Below, in pieces: positions 14,855 to 22,972 of a stretch of 64,000 nt of DNA. Location of the stretch: contig NZ_WGNY01000003.1 of the NCBI RefSeq assembly GCF_016124325.1, positions 1 to 64,000 of the forward strand. The letters are read 5' to 3'. This DNA is from Phenylobacterium sp. (GTDB taxonomy: Bacteria > Pseudomonadota > Alphaproteobacteria > Caulobacterales > Caulobacteraceae). Every line of letters begins with the position of its first letter. Within the stretch, counting starts at the first letter, position 1. A program made the translations under genes and the position numbers. Below the pieces are notes generated by a model. It made no database searches and was not told the origin of the DNA. It saw only the letters and a program-made list of their open reading frames with translations.

Positions 14855-15187
14855 ATGCTGCTCTCCACCGACATCTGGGTCGGCGCCCTGATCCGCCGCG
14901 CCGAACTGGGCGGCGGCTTCGCCGTGGTCGCGCGCAAGGGCGATCCGCGGGCGGGCGCGGTGCTGGTCAAGGTGCTGAACCGCTCGGACGGGACGGCCCG
15001 GCTGCTGGCCGAGGCCACGCGGGGCGACGGCGAGCGCATCTGGATGGAGCCGGCCGCCAGCCGCGAGGAGCCGGACCTGGACCGCTACATCGAGCGCGCC
15101 GCGCGCATCGATCCCGACGTCTGGGTGGTCGAGATCGAGGATCGCCAGGGCCGGCACTTCCTCGTCGAACCGGTCGAGAAGGCCTAG
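14855..15187 (+). CDS. DUF1491 family protein
   Basis: A 110-residue protein matching the alphaproteobacterial DUF1491 pattern: STDIWVGALIRRAELGGGFA, KGDPRAGAVLVKVLNR, and a C-terminal segment DRYIERAARIDPDVWVVEIEDRQGRH. Function unknown; it is small, cytoplasmic and well conserved. ATG 14855 places the start at MLLSTDIW. Its stop lies 4 bases before the GTG of the polysaccharide deacetylase, so the two probably share a transcript. Confidence 0.78.
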   Translation: MLLSTDIWVGALIRRAELGGGFAVVARKGDPRAGAVLVKVLNRSDGTARLLAEATRGDGERIWMEPAASREEPDLDRYIERAARIDPDVWVVEIEDRQGRHFLVEPVEKA

Positions 15188-15191
15188 GCGC

Positions 15192-15905
15192 GTGACGGCC
15201 GGGACCCGGCGTTGGGCCCTCGCGGGCCTGCTGGCCGCCGCCGCGCTGGCGGCCGTGGGCCTGGGCCTCTGGCAGGTGAGCCGGGCGCGGTGCTTCGCCC
15301 TGACCGGGCCGGTGGTCTGCCGGGTGGAAACGTCGGCCCCGCTGGTGGCGCTGACCTTCGACGACGGGCCGACGCCGACGGGCGTCGAGGCCGTCCTGCC
15401 GGTGCTGGAAGCGAAGGGCGCGCGCGCCACCTTCTTCCTGATCGGCGAGGACGTGGCGAAGCATCCCGAGCTGGCGGCGCGGCTGCTGGCCGCGGGCCAG
15501 GAGGTGGGCGACCACAGCTATACCCACCGCCGGATGGTCGGCCGGCCGTCGGCGTTCTACGACCGCGAGATCGGCGACACCGAGGCGCTGCTGCGCAAGG
15601 CCGGGGCGGCGTCGGGCCTGTTCCGCCCGCCCTACGGCAAGAAGCTGTTCGGCCTGCCGCTGGCGGCGCGCCGCCACGGCCTGAAGATCGTCATGTGGGA
15701 CGTGGAGGACCCCGCGACCTCGGACCCGAAGGCCTTCGCCGGCCAGGTGGTGGCCCAGGCGCGGCCGGGCTCGATCATCCTGGTCCATGCCATGTACGCG
15801 TCCAACGCCACGGCCCGCGCGGCCCTGCCGATGATCCTGGACGGGCTCGACGCCAAGGGCCTCAGGGCGGTCAGCGTCGGGGAGCTTCTGGCCCAAGCCC
15901 GATAG
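15192..15905 (+). CDS. Polysaccharide deacetylase (NodB/CE4 family)
   Basis: A 237-residue membrane-anchored or exported deacetylase. Residues 8-28 form a signal/anchor helix. The CE4 motifs follow: TFDDGPTP (catalytic base and metal Asp), HSYTHRRM (HxxxH-type metal ligands), and RPPYG. The later MWDVEDPATSD and ILVHAMYA segments are the fourth and fifth motifs. It removes acetyl or formyl groups from a glycan such as peptidoglycan or an exopolysaccharide. The start is GTG 15192, 4 bases after the DUF1491 stop. Confidence 0.87.
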   Translation: MTAGTRRWALAGLLAAAALAAVGLGLWQVSRARCFALTGPVVCRVETSAPLVALTFDDGPTPTGVEAVLPVLEAKGARATFFLIGEDVAKHPELAARLLAAGQEVGDHSYTHRRMVGRPSAFYDREIGDTEALLRKAGAASGLFRPPYGKKLFGLPLAARRHGLKIVMWDVEDPATSDPKAFAGQVVAQARPGSIILVHAMYASNATARAALPMILDGLDAKGLRAVSVGELLAQAR

Positions 15906-15964
15906 GCGCAAGCGGGCGCAGGCTTGCCGTTGCGGCAGTCTGGCCAACCGAGCGCCTATTACCT

Positions 15965-15976
15965 AAACAGCTGTTT
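15965..15976. promoter_or_regulatory. 12-bp palindrome upstream of LLM oxidoreductase
   Basis: AAACAGCTGTTT is perfectly self-complementary and sits 19 bases before the ATG at 15996, in an otherwise G+C-rich gap. It looks like an operator for a TetR-type regulator; no such gene is adjacent. Confidence 0.5.
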
Positions 15977-15995
15977 GAAGCTCCGGGAGGCCCTG

Positions 15996-17243
15996 ATGGC
16001 TCGCATGAAGTTCGGCGCGTTCCTCGCCCCGCACCACCCCATCGGCGAACATCCGATGCTGCAGATGCGCAACGACATCAAGTTCGCCGCGCACCTCGAC
16101 GCCCTGGGCTACGACGAGTTCTGGGTGGGCGAGCACCACTCCACGGGCTGGGAGGTGATCGCCTCGCCCGAGATGTTCCTGGCGGGCGTGGCGGAGAACA
16201 CCCACCGGATCCGCCTGGGCACGGGCGTGGTCTCGCTGCCCTACCACCACCCCTTCAACGTCGCCCAGCGGATGGTCCAGCTGGACCACATGAGCGGCGG
16301 GCGCGTGATCTTCGGCACCGGCCCGGGGGCCCTGCCGTCGGACGCCTATATGCTGGGGATCGACCCGATGACCCAGCGCGACCGCCAGGACGAGGCGATC
16401 GGGGTGCTGCAGCGGCTGTTCCGCGGCGAGCGGGTGACCCACGAGAGCGACTGGTTCACGCTGAAGGACGCCCGGCTGCAGCTGTTCCCGCTGCAGGAGG
16501 AGCTGCCGATGGTCACGGCCTCGTCGATCAGCCCGTCGGGCATGACCCTGGCCGGCAAGTACGGGATCGGCGTGCTGTCGATCGGCTCGAACTCCGACGC
16601 CGGGCTGGCGGCGCTGCCGACGCAGTGGAAGTTCGCCGAGGAGTCGGCGGCCAAGCACGGCCAGAAGGTCAGCCGCGACGACTGGCGCGTGCTGATGATG
16701 TGGCACATCGCCGAGACCCGCGAGCAGGCCCGCGCCGAGGCGCGCGAGGGCCTGATGCACTGGCACAACGAATACACCGTGGGCACGCTGATGCGGCCGG
16801 GCGCGGAGCTGTTCACCGATCCGGACGAGGCGGTGGACAAGACCGCCTTCGCCGAGGGCTCGGCGGCGGTGATCGGCACGCCGGACGACCTCGTGGCGGC
16901 GATCCGCAAGCTGCAGGCCTCGGCCGGCGGGTTCGGGACGGTGCTGGGCTTCGTGCACGATTGGGCCAACCGCGAGAACACCAACCGCAGCTGGGAGCTG
17001 GTGGCGCGCTACGTGATCCCGGAGGTGCAGGGGCTGCTGGAAGGCTATCGCACCTCGCGCGCCTATGTGGTGGAGCACCGCGAATCGTTCGAGCGCGCGG
17101 GCCAGGCCGTGCTGGCCAAGATCATGTCGCACGAGGGCGCCGCCAAGGCGCTGCAGGAAGGCATGAAGGGCAGCGTCGCCATGCGCTCGCCCAACGCGCC
17201 CGACCTCGACAAGGCGGCCAAGGCGCTGAAGGCCGGGGAGTAG
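15996..17243 (+). CDS. LLM-class flavin-dependent oxidoreductase
   Basis: A 415-residue luciferase-like monooxygenase (bacterial luciferase TIM-barrel family, FMN or F420 dependent). Typical segments are GYDEFWVGEHHSTGWEVI, RIRLGTGVVSLPYHHPFNVA, QLDHMSGGRVIFGTGPGALP and DEAIGVLQRLFRGERV. It oxidises an organic substrate using reduced flavin, and close relatives sit in alkane, terpene or long-chain compound catabolism. ATG 15996 follows CGGGAGG by a good spacing and lies after the palindrome. No reductase partner is adjacent. Confidence 0.87.
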   Translation: MARMKFGAFLAPHHPIGEHPMLQMRNDIKFAAHLDALGYDEFWVGEHHSTGWEVIASPEMFLAGVAENTHRIRLGTGVVSLPYHHPFNVAQRMVQLDHMSGGRVIFGTGPGALPSDAYMLGIDPMTQRDRQDEAIGVLQRLFRGERVTHESDWFTLKDARLQLFPLQEELPMVTASSISPSGMTLAGKYGIGVLSIGSNSDAGLAALPTQWKFAEESAAKHGQKVSRDDWRVLMMWHIAETREQARAEAREGLMHWHNEYTVGTLMRPGAELFTDPDEAVDKTAFAEGSAAVIGTPDDLVAAIRKLQASAGGFGTVLGFVHDWANRENTNRSWELVARYVIPEVQGLLEGYRTSRAYVVEHRESFERAGQAVLAKIMSHEGAAKALQEGMKGSVAMRSPNAPDLDKAAKALKAGE

Positions 17244-17286
17244 GCCGCTTCCGGTTCGCCGCCCGGCGTGTTAGGCGCGGCGCCCC

Positions 17287-18891
17287 ATGAGCACCTCTCC
17301 CGCCGCCGAAGCCGCGCGCCGACGCACCTTCGCGATCATCTCGCACCCTGACGCCGGCAAGACGACCCTGACCGAGAACCTGCTGCTGGCCGGCGGGGCG
17401 ATCCGGGCGGCCGGCGCCGTGCGCGCCCGCGGCGAGAACCGCCGCACCCGGTCGGACTGGATGAAGATCGAGCGCGAGCGCGGGATTTCGGTCTCGGCCT
17501 CGGTGATGACGTTCGACCACGACGGGCTGATGTTCAACCTGCTGGACACGCCCGGCCACGAGGACTTCTCGGAAGACACCTACCGCACCCTGACGGCCGC
17601 CGACGCGGCGGTGATGGTGCTGGACGCCGCCAAGGGCATCGAGCCGCAGACCCTGAAGCTGTTCGAGGTCTGCCGGATGCGCGACATCCCGATCGTCACC
17701 TTCATCAACAAGATGGACCGCGAGGCGCAGGACCCGTTCGAGCTGCTGGACGAGATCGCCTCGAAGCTGGCGCTGGACCCGGCGCCGCTCTACTGGCCGG
17801 CCGGCTCGGGCGGGCGCTTCAAGGGCATGCTGGACCTGCGCCGCGACCAGTTCCTGCCGTTCCAGAAGAAGGGCGGCGGGGCCGACGAGGACGACGGCCA
17901 TCCGCCGGCCGTGGCCTTCAAGGGCAACGCCGTCGTCAGCTACCTCGATCCCGACGAGCAGGAGGAGCTGGGCGAGAACGCCGAGCTGGCCCAGGGCGGG
18001 CTGAAGCCGTTCGACCCGCAGTCGTTCCTGGAAGGCCACATGACGCCCGTCTTCTTCGGCTCGGCGCTGCGCCACTTCGGCGTGGCCCAGCTGCTGGAAG
18101 GCATCGGCGCCTACGCCCCGCCGCCCAAGGCCGTGGCGGCGACCAAGGCGGGCGAGGCGATCCACGTGGCGCCGGGCGACCGCGAGGTCTCGGGCTTCGT
18201 CTTCAAGGTCCAGGCGAACATGGACCCCAACCACCGCGACCGCATCGCCTTCCTGAAGCTGTGCTCGGGCCGGTTCGCGCGCGGCATGAAGCTGAAGGTC
18301 CAGAACACCGGCAAGCAGCTCAGCGTGAACGCGCCGATGATGTTCTTCGCCTCGGACCGGGAGCTGGCCGAGGACGCCTACGCCGGCGACGTGATCGGCA
18401 TCCCCAACCACGGGGTGCTGCGGGTGGGCGACAGCCTGTCGGAGAGCGGGACCATGCGCTTCGCGGGCCTGCCGAACTTCGCCCCCGAAATCCTCCAGCG
18501 CGTGCGGGTCAAGGACCCGCTGAAGGCCAAGCACCTGAAGAAGGCCCTGGAAAGCCTGGCCGAGGAGGGGGTGACGCAGCTGTTCCGCCCGACCCTGGGC
18601 GCCGACTTCATCGTGGGCGCGGTGGGGCAACTCCAGTTCGAGGTGATGGCCGACCGCCTGCGCGAGGAATACCAGCTGGACGTGATCTTCGAGGCGAGCC
18701 CCTACGCCGAGGCCCGCTGGATCACCGGCGAGCGGGCCGAACTGGAGGATTTCGCGGGCAAGCACCGCGGGGCCATGGCCGTCGACATCGACGAGCAGCC
18801 CGTGTTCCTGGCCAAGTCGGCGTGGGAGGTGGGCTACGTGACCGAGCGGTTCCCGAAGGTGGGCTTCGAGCGGTCGAAGGAGCGGGCGTAG
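17287..18891 (+). CDS. prfC: Peptide chain release factor 3
   Basis: A 534-residue translational GTPase that removes RF1/RF2 from the ribosome after termination. G motifs: SHPDAGKTTLTE (G1), RERGISVSASVMTF (switch, typical of RF3), DTPGHEDFSEDTYR (G3), NKMDRE (G4) and the later GSALRHFGV. Domains II and III follow, with FKVQANMDPNHRDRIAFL and a C-terminal QLQFEVMADRLREEY. Full length for the family. It stands alone, with 43 bases before it and a 190-base A+T-rich gap after it. Confidence 0.95.
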   Translation: MSTSPAAEAARRRTFAIISHPDAGKTTLTENLLLAGGAIRAAGAVRARGENRRTRSDWMKIERERGISVSASVMTFDHDGLMFNLLDTPGHEDFSEDTYRTLTAADAAVMVLDAAKGIEPQTLKLFEVCRMRDIPIVTFINKMDREAQDPFELLDEIASKLALDPAPLYWPAGSGGRFKGMLDLRRDQFLPFQKKGGGADEDDGHPPAVAFKGNAVVSYLDPDEQEELGENAELAQGGLKPFDPQSFLEGHMTPVFFGSALRHFGVAQLLEGIGAYAPPPKAVAATKAGEAIHVAPGDREVSGFVFKVQANMDPNHRDRIAFLKLCSGRFARGMKLKVQNTGKQLSVNAPMMFFASDRELAEDAYAGDVIGIPNHGVLRVGDSLSESGTMRFAGLPNFAPEILQRVRVKDPLKAKHLKKALESLAEEGVTQLFRPTLGADFIVGAVGQLQFEVMADRLREEYQLDVIFEASPYAEARWITGERAELEDFAGKHRGAMAVDIDEQPVFLAKSAWEVGYVTERFPKVGFERSKERA

Positions 18892-18984
18892 GGCCGCAAA
18901 CCTGCGCTTCGTTAATGCAAGAAGCAGGCCAACTTTCTGATTTTGCGGGAAATTTATTTGGCCAAATTAACCATGTTCGCGAAG

Positions 18985-18999
18985 TTAATGGGTTGTTAA
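18985..18999 (+). promoter_or_regulatory. CtrA box TTAA-N7-TTAA
   Basis: TTAA-TGGGTTG-TTAA is an exact match to the CtrA site of Caulobacter. It lies 85 bases before the start of the helical-repeat gene, in a stretch (18900-19000) with several more TTAA half-sites (18967, 18911). CtrA binding here would tie that gene to the cell cycle. Confidence 0.65.
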
Positions 19000-19084
19000 G
19001 GCCTTCGGCTCCGGGTTTGCTTCGTCCCGAAAGCGCCCGTCTGGCGCGTTCCAACCTGGGACGCCGGCGGCGCCGGAGCGGCCG

Positions 19085-20458
19085 ATGTTCGAGTTGGGTC
19101 GAGAGCTGAAGCGCCTGTTCGCGTCGGAACGCGCGAAGACGCCGAATGACGGGCTGACCGGGGGCGACACGTCGCTGCTGGAGCTGCTGGACGCCCAGTT
19201 GCTGGCGCAGGAAGCCAAGTCCTGCGACATCGCCGCCGGGCGCATCGGCGCCAAGGACAAGCCCCGTCGCCGGCTGGAGGCCGCCATCGTCTGGCGCGAG
19301 GTGGCCCGCCGTACGGGCGACGCCGTGGCGCTGCGCAAGGCCGCCGCCGGCGCCGAGACCGCCGCCGCGGGCTTCGAGACCGCGAACCGCAAGGACGGAT
19401 GGGCCCGCGCCCGCTGCGAGCAGGCGTTCTGCGCGCTGCTGGGCGCCGAGATCTTCGGCGACCCCGGCCTCAACGCCGCCGCCGAGGTGGCCTTCCAGGA
19501 AGCGCGCACGCTCGTGAAGGGCGGGCTGGCCGCGCCGCTCGCCGACGTGGGCCTGGCCGCCATCGCCGCGCGCCGCACGCTCGATTCCGCCGACGCCGGC
19601 GAGGCCTGGGCCCTGTCGGGCCAGTTCACCGCCCCGATCGCGGCGCTGGATTCCATCGCCAAGCGGGTCACCGCCGCCCGCGCGCTGGCCGCCGAGGCGC
19701 GCCTGATCCGCGCCGAGCTGCTGGCCGGCTGGGGCGCCCGCCTGAAGGACGGCGACCTGCTGGAGGCGGCGGCCCTTGAGGCCGCGACCGCCGCCCAGCG
19801 CCTCGATCCCAACTACGAGCCGCTCACCTGGGCGCGGGCGAAGATCGTCCACGGACAGGCGCTGGCCCTGCGCGGCGAGTCGGTGGGCGACGTCGACGCC
19901 CTGGCCGCCGGCGCCGGCGCCCTGGCCCTGGCCCTCGACAACCTGGCCCGCGATCACAGCCCGCTGGACTGGGCGCGCACCCAGGTGGCGCTGGCCCAGG
20001 CGCTGCAGGCGCTGGGCGACGCCTCGTCGGACGCCCGCGCCTTCGAGCACGCGATCAGCTGCTACGACCGCGCCGGCCTGGTGCTGAAGCAGACCACGAC
20101 CCTGCCGCTGCGCGGCGTGGCCGCCGGCGCGCGCGCCGTCTGCCTGGCCCGCGTGGCCGAACTGACCGGCGACGCCGGCGTGCTGGACGCCGCCGAGGCG
20201 GCCATGAAGATCGAGCTGGGCAAGCTCTCGCCCCGCCGCGACCCGGTGGGCTGGGCGCTGGCCCAGCTGCATCTGGCCCGGCTTTACGAGGCGCGGATGG
20301 GCCTCACCGGCCGCGACAACGGCGAGCGCGCCGCCGCGGTCATGGCGCTCGAGGCGGCCCTGGACGTCTTCGCCGAACACGGCCTGCGCTCGCTGAGCGT
20401 CCTGACCCACGAGGCGATGGAGCGGCTGAGCGGCCCGCGCCCGCAGTTCGGAAACTGA
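19085..20458 (+). CDS. TPR-like helical-repeat protein, CtrA box upstream
   Basis: A 457-residue all-helical protein with no signal peptide. It is built from repeated helix pairs with TPR-like spacing, for example DGWARARCEQAFCALLGAE, PLTWARAKIVHGQALALRG, LDWARTQVALAQALQALG and VGWALAQLHLARLYEARMG; each copy has a Trp-Ala and a following helix with a small-residue face. About 6 copies are visible. Such solenoids hold partner proteins. The CtrA box suggests a role in the flagellar, pilus or polar programme of a Caulobacter-like cell cycle, which is inference. I do not recognise a named orthologue. Confidence 0.65.
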   Translation: MFELGRELKRLFASERAKTPNDGLTGGDTSLLELLDAQLLAQEAKSCDIAAGRIGAKDKPRRRLEAAIVWREVARRTGDAVALRKAAAGAETAAAGFETANRKDGWARARCEQAFCALLGAEIFGDPGLNAAAEVAFQEARTLVKGGLAAPLADVGLAAIAARRTLDSADAGEAWALSGQFTAPIAALDSIAKRVTAARALAAEARLIRAELLAGWGARLKDGDLLEAAALEAATAAQRLDPNYEPLTWARAKIVHGQALALRGESVGDVDALAAGAGALALALDNLARDHSPLDWARTQVALAQALQALGDASSDARAFEHAISCYDRAGLVLKQTTTLPLRGVAAGARAVCLARVAELTGDAGVLDAAEAAMKIELGKLSPRRDPVGWALAQLHLARLYEARMGLTGRDNGERAAAVMALEAALDVFAEHGLRSLSVLTHEAMERLSGPRPQFGN

Positions 20459-20473
20459 CGCCGTCAGCCTCTC

Positions 20474-20502
20474 CGCTCATCCCGGCCTTCGCCGGATGAG
20501 CG
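20474..20502. repeat. REP-like inverted repeat, CTCATCCCGGC family
   Basis: CGCTCATCC and GGATGAGCG flank CGGCCTTCGCC. It is the second copy of the element at 524-552 and could serve as the terminator of the helical-repeat gene. Confidence 0.65.
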
Positions 20503-20563
20503 GGGGAACGTGTTTCCAACTTGGGATGCAGGGCGCATGCTCCCGGATCGGGAGGATCGCCGC

Positions 20564-21223
20564 ATGCTTCGTTACGCCCTGATCTCCGCCGTCCTGGCCG
20601 CCGGCGCCGCCGGACCGGCGCTGGCCGGCGTCGACTGGACCGCCGCACCCACCGTGGCCGACATGGTCGCGCTCTATCCCGAGAAGGCCAAGGCCGAGGG
20701 GATCGGCGGCGGCGTCGAGCTGGCGTGCACGGTGGCGAGCGGCGGCGCGCTCCGCCAATGCGACGTGCTGGCCGAGACGCCGCGGGGCTACGGCTTCGGG
20801 GCGGCGGCCCGCAAGCTGACCCACCAGATGCGCGCCGAGCCGGTGCTGAAGGGCTCGGAGGTGCGCGTGCCCGTGACCTTCCCGGCCGAGCTGGCCAAGG
20901 GCGAGCCGCTGACCGCCAAGACGCCCATGTGGACCGCGCTGCCGACGGCGGCCGAGCTTCAGGCGGTGGTGCCGAAGACGCCGGGTGGGCCGAACGACAT
21001 CCGCGTGACCCTGCTCTGTGACGTGGAGGACGGCGGCGCCCTGACCGGGTGCGGCGTCGACCGCGAGGAGCCGGGCGGCCACGGCTTCGGCGCGGCGGTG
21101 CTCGGGCTGGCGTCGAAGTTCCGCGTCGAGCTGATGAGCGCCGAGGGCATGCCGACGGTGGGCGCCAAGGTGCGCGTGCCGGTGCGCTTCGATCTCAAGC
21201 CGGTCGACCAGGCCGCGAAGTAG
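20564..21223 (+). CDS. Secreted protein with tandem TonB C-terminal-like domains
   Basis: A 219-residue exported protein. Residues 1-22 are a Sec signal (LRYALISAVLAAGAAGPALAG). Two similar halves follow: GGGVELACTVASGGALRQCDVL with GYGFGAAARKL, and NDIRVTLLCDVEDGGALTGCGV with GHGFGAAVLGLASKF. Each has the strand-turn-strand plus Gly-Phe-Gly-Ala-Ala helix of TonB C-terminal domains, and each half carries a Cys pair. No TonB membrane anchor or Pro-rich stalk is present, so it is not a classical energy transducer. ATG 20564 is preceded by GGAGGA at 6-9 bases. It ends 12 bases before the convergent ABC permease. Confidence 0.6.
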   Translation: MLRYALISAVLAAGAAGPALAGVDWTAAPTVADMVALYPEKAKAEGIGGGVELACTVASGGALRQCDVLAETPRGYGFGAAARKLTHQMRAEPVLKGSEVRVPVTFPAELAKGEPLTAKTPMWTALPTAAELQAVVPKTPGGPNDIRVTLLCDVEDGGALTGCGVDREEPGGHGFGAAVLGLASKFRVELMSAEGMPTVGAKVRVPVRFDLKPVDQAAK

Positions 21224-21235
21224 GACCGCCGCGCC

Positions 21236-22003
21236 TCAGCGGCCGCGCCACCAGCGCAGGGCCGCGCGCTCGACCAGTTCGAGCAGGCCGTAGAGCACCA
21301 CGCCCATCACCCCCAGCACGAAGAGGGCGGCGAACATCTTCGCCGTCTGGAGCCGGAAGCTGGCGTCGAGGATGCGCCAGGCCAGGCCCTGGACCTTGCC
21401 CGAGCCGGCGACGAACTCGGAGACCACGGTCCCGACGATGGCGAGGCCGGCGGCCACCTTGTGGCCCTCCAGCAGGAACGGGGCGGCCGAGGGCAGGCGC
21501 AGGCGCAGGAGGCGCTGGAGCCGCGTCGCGCCATAGAGGTCGAACAGGCGCATCAGGTCGGGGTCGGCGGAGCGCAGGCCGGTGACGGCGCCGGAATAGA
21601 TCGGGAAGAACGCCACGATGGTGGCGAGCGCGATCAGGGCGTGCTCGGGGTGGTCGGTGCCGGCCCAGATGTTCACGAGGGGCGCGATGGCGATCACCGG
21701 CGTGACCTGGAGCACCACGGTGATCGGCTGGACGGCCCGCTCCAGCAGGCGGCTGAGGGTGACGGTCAGCGCCAGGGCCTGGGCGATGAGGCTGGCCAGG
21801 ACGAGCGCGATCAGGGCGTTGGACAGGGTGTACCAGGCCGCCTGCAGCAGGCTGGGCCACTCGTCGCGCAGGCTGGCGGCGATCGCCGACGGCGGCGCCA
21901 GGAAATAGACCGGCACGTCGAAGGCGCGGCAGGCGCCCTCCCAGACCGCCAGCAGCAGGGCGATCAGCGCCCACGGCGCGGCGAAGTCGGCGAGACGCCT
22001 CAT
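21236..22003 (-). CDS. ABC transporter permease, NitT/TauT type
   Basis: A 255-residue inner-membrane permease with six hydrophobic helices. The cytoplasmic EAA loop lies in DLYGATRLQRLLRLRLPSAAP. It belongs to the nitrate/sulfonate/taurine (SsuC/TauC) branch, a member of the BPD_transp_1 fold. It is the last gene of a three-gene importer, its ATG overlapping the ATPase stop (ATGA). The track start at 22225 lies inside the ATPase gene and is not used. Confidence 0.87.
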   Translation of the reverse strand: MRRLADFAAPWALIALLLAVWEGACRAFDVPVYFLAPPSAIAASLRDEWPSLLQAAWYTLSNALIALVLASLIAQALALTVTLSRLLERAVQPITVVLQVTPVIAIAPLVNIWAGTDHPEHALIALATIVAFFPIYSGAVTGLRSADPDLMRLFDLYGATRLQRLLRLRLPSAAPFLLEGHKVAAGLAIVGTVVSEFVAGSGKVQGLAWRILDASFRLQTAKMFAALFVLGVMGVVLYGLLELVERAALRWWRGR

Positions 22004-22737
22004 GCGGCCATCCCCTGGGCCAGCGCCAGCGACACGGTCTCGACCGTGGCGCGGAAGGCGGGGTCGGTGCGGAAGCCGGCGTTGCGCGGCATCGGGCCCT
22101 CGACGGCGACGTCGGCGGCGATGCGGCCGGGGCCCTTGGTCATCACCACCACGCGGCCGGCCATGTAGACCGCCTCTTCGACGTTGTGGGTGACGAAGAC
22201 GATGGCGGGCTTGAGCATCGACCACAGGGCCAGGACGTCGTCGGCCAGCGCGCGGCGGGTGATCTCGTCGAGGGCGGCGAAGGGCTCGTCGAGCAGCAGC
22301 AGGCGGGGCTCGGTCACCAGGGCGCGGGCGAGCGAGACGCGCATGGCCATGCCGCCGGAAAGCTGCGCGGGCCGCGCGGACTCGGCGCCGGAGAGGCCCA
22401 CGCGGGCCAGCGCCGCGTCGGCCCGCTCGCGCGCCTCGCGGCGGGGGACGCCGGCCAGCTCCAGCGGCAGCGTCACATTGGCCCGGGCCGACAGCCAGGG
22501 CGCCAGCGTCGGCGCCTGGAACACCACGGCGGTCTCGCCCAGGCCGGGCGTGCGCTGGACCTCGCCGCGGCCGGGCGCCTCCAGGCCGGCCAGCAGCCGC
22601 AGCGCCGTCGACTTGCCGCAGCCGGAGGGACCGACCAGGGCCACGGTCTCGCCGGGTTGGATCGCCAGGCTGAACGGCCCCAGCGCCCGGCCCCGGGCGT
22701 AGTCGACCTCGACGTCGGTGAGGGCCGCCAGCGTCAT
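22000..22737 (-). CDS. ABC transporter ATPase, NitT/TauT type
   Basis: A 245-residue ATP-binding subunit. Walker A is LVGPSGCGKSTALRLLAG, the Q-loop VFQAPTLAPWL, the signature LSGGMAMRVSLARAL, Walker B LLLLDEPFAALDE and the H-loop VFVTHNVEEAVYMA. It belongs with the SsuB/TauB/ThiZ group and powers uptake with the adjacent permease. ATG 22737 is preferred. The separation from the binding-protein gene (235 bases) is filled by a REP pair, so the binding protein may be transcribed at a different level. Confidence 0.9.
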   Translation of the reverse strand: MTLAALTDVEVDYARGRALGPFSLAIQPGETVALVGPSGCGKSTALRLLAGLEAPGRGEVQRTPGLGETAVVFQAPTLAPWLSARANVTLPLELAGVPRREARERADAALARVGLSGAESARPAQLSGGMAMRVSLARALVTEPRLLLLDEPFAALDEITRRALADDVLALWSMLKPAIVFVTHNVEEAVYMAGRVVVMTKGPGRIAADVAVEGPMPRNAGFRTDPAFRATVETVSLALAQGMAA

Positions 22738-22792
22738 CCCCGCCTCCCGCGTCGCGAGCACCGGCGCCCCGTTCGGAGATCGTGCGAGAGAG

Positions 22793-22930
22793 CCCTCTCC
22801 CCCCTGCGGGGAGAGGGTTGGGAGCGGGGGTGTCGGCGGCGTGCTCGCAGGCTGTTGCGTCGGGGTCCCAATTCCTCAGCGCCGAGCAGCATCCCCACCC
22901 CCGACCCCTCCCCGCGAGGGGGAGGGGAGC
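22793..22930. repeat. REP pair in inverted orientation between ABC genes
   Basis: CCCTCTCCCCCCTGCGGGGA-type left unit (22793-22834) faces a right unit ending CCCCTCCCCGCGAGGGGGAGG (22890-22930). Both carry a GGGGTG/CACCCC shoulder. It lies between the binding-protein and ATPase genes, where it may stabilise or attenuate the mRNA. Confidence 0.6.
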
Positions 22931-22972
22931 TGCGTCCGCGCCGCAGATCGTCGGCCATCGTCGGCGTTGTCG

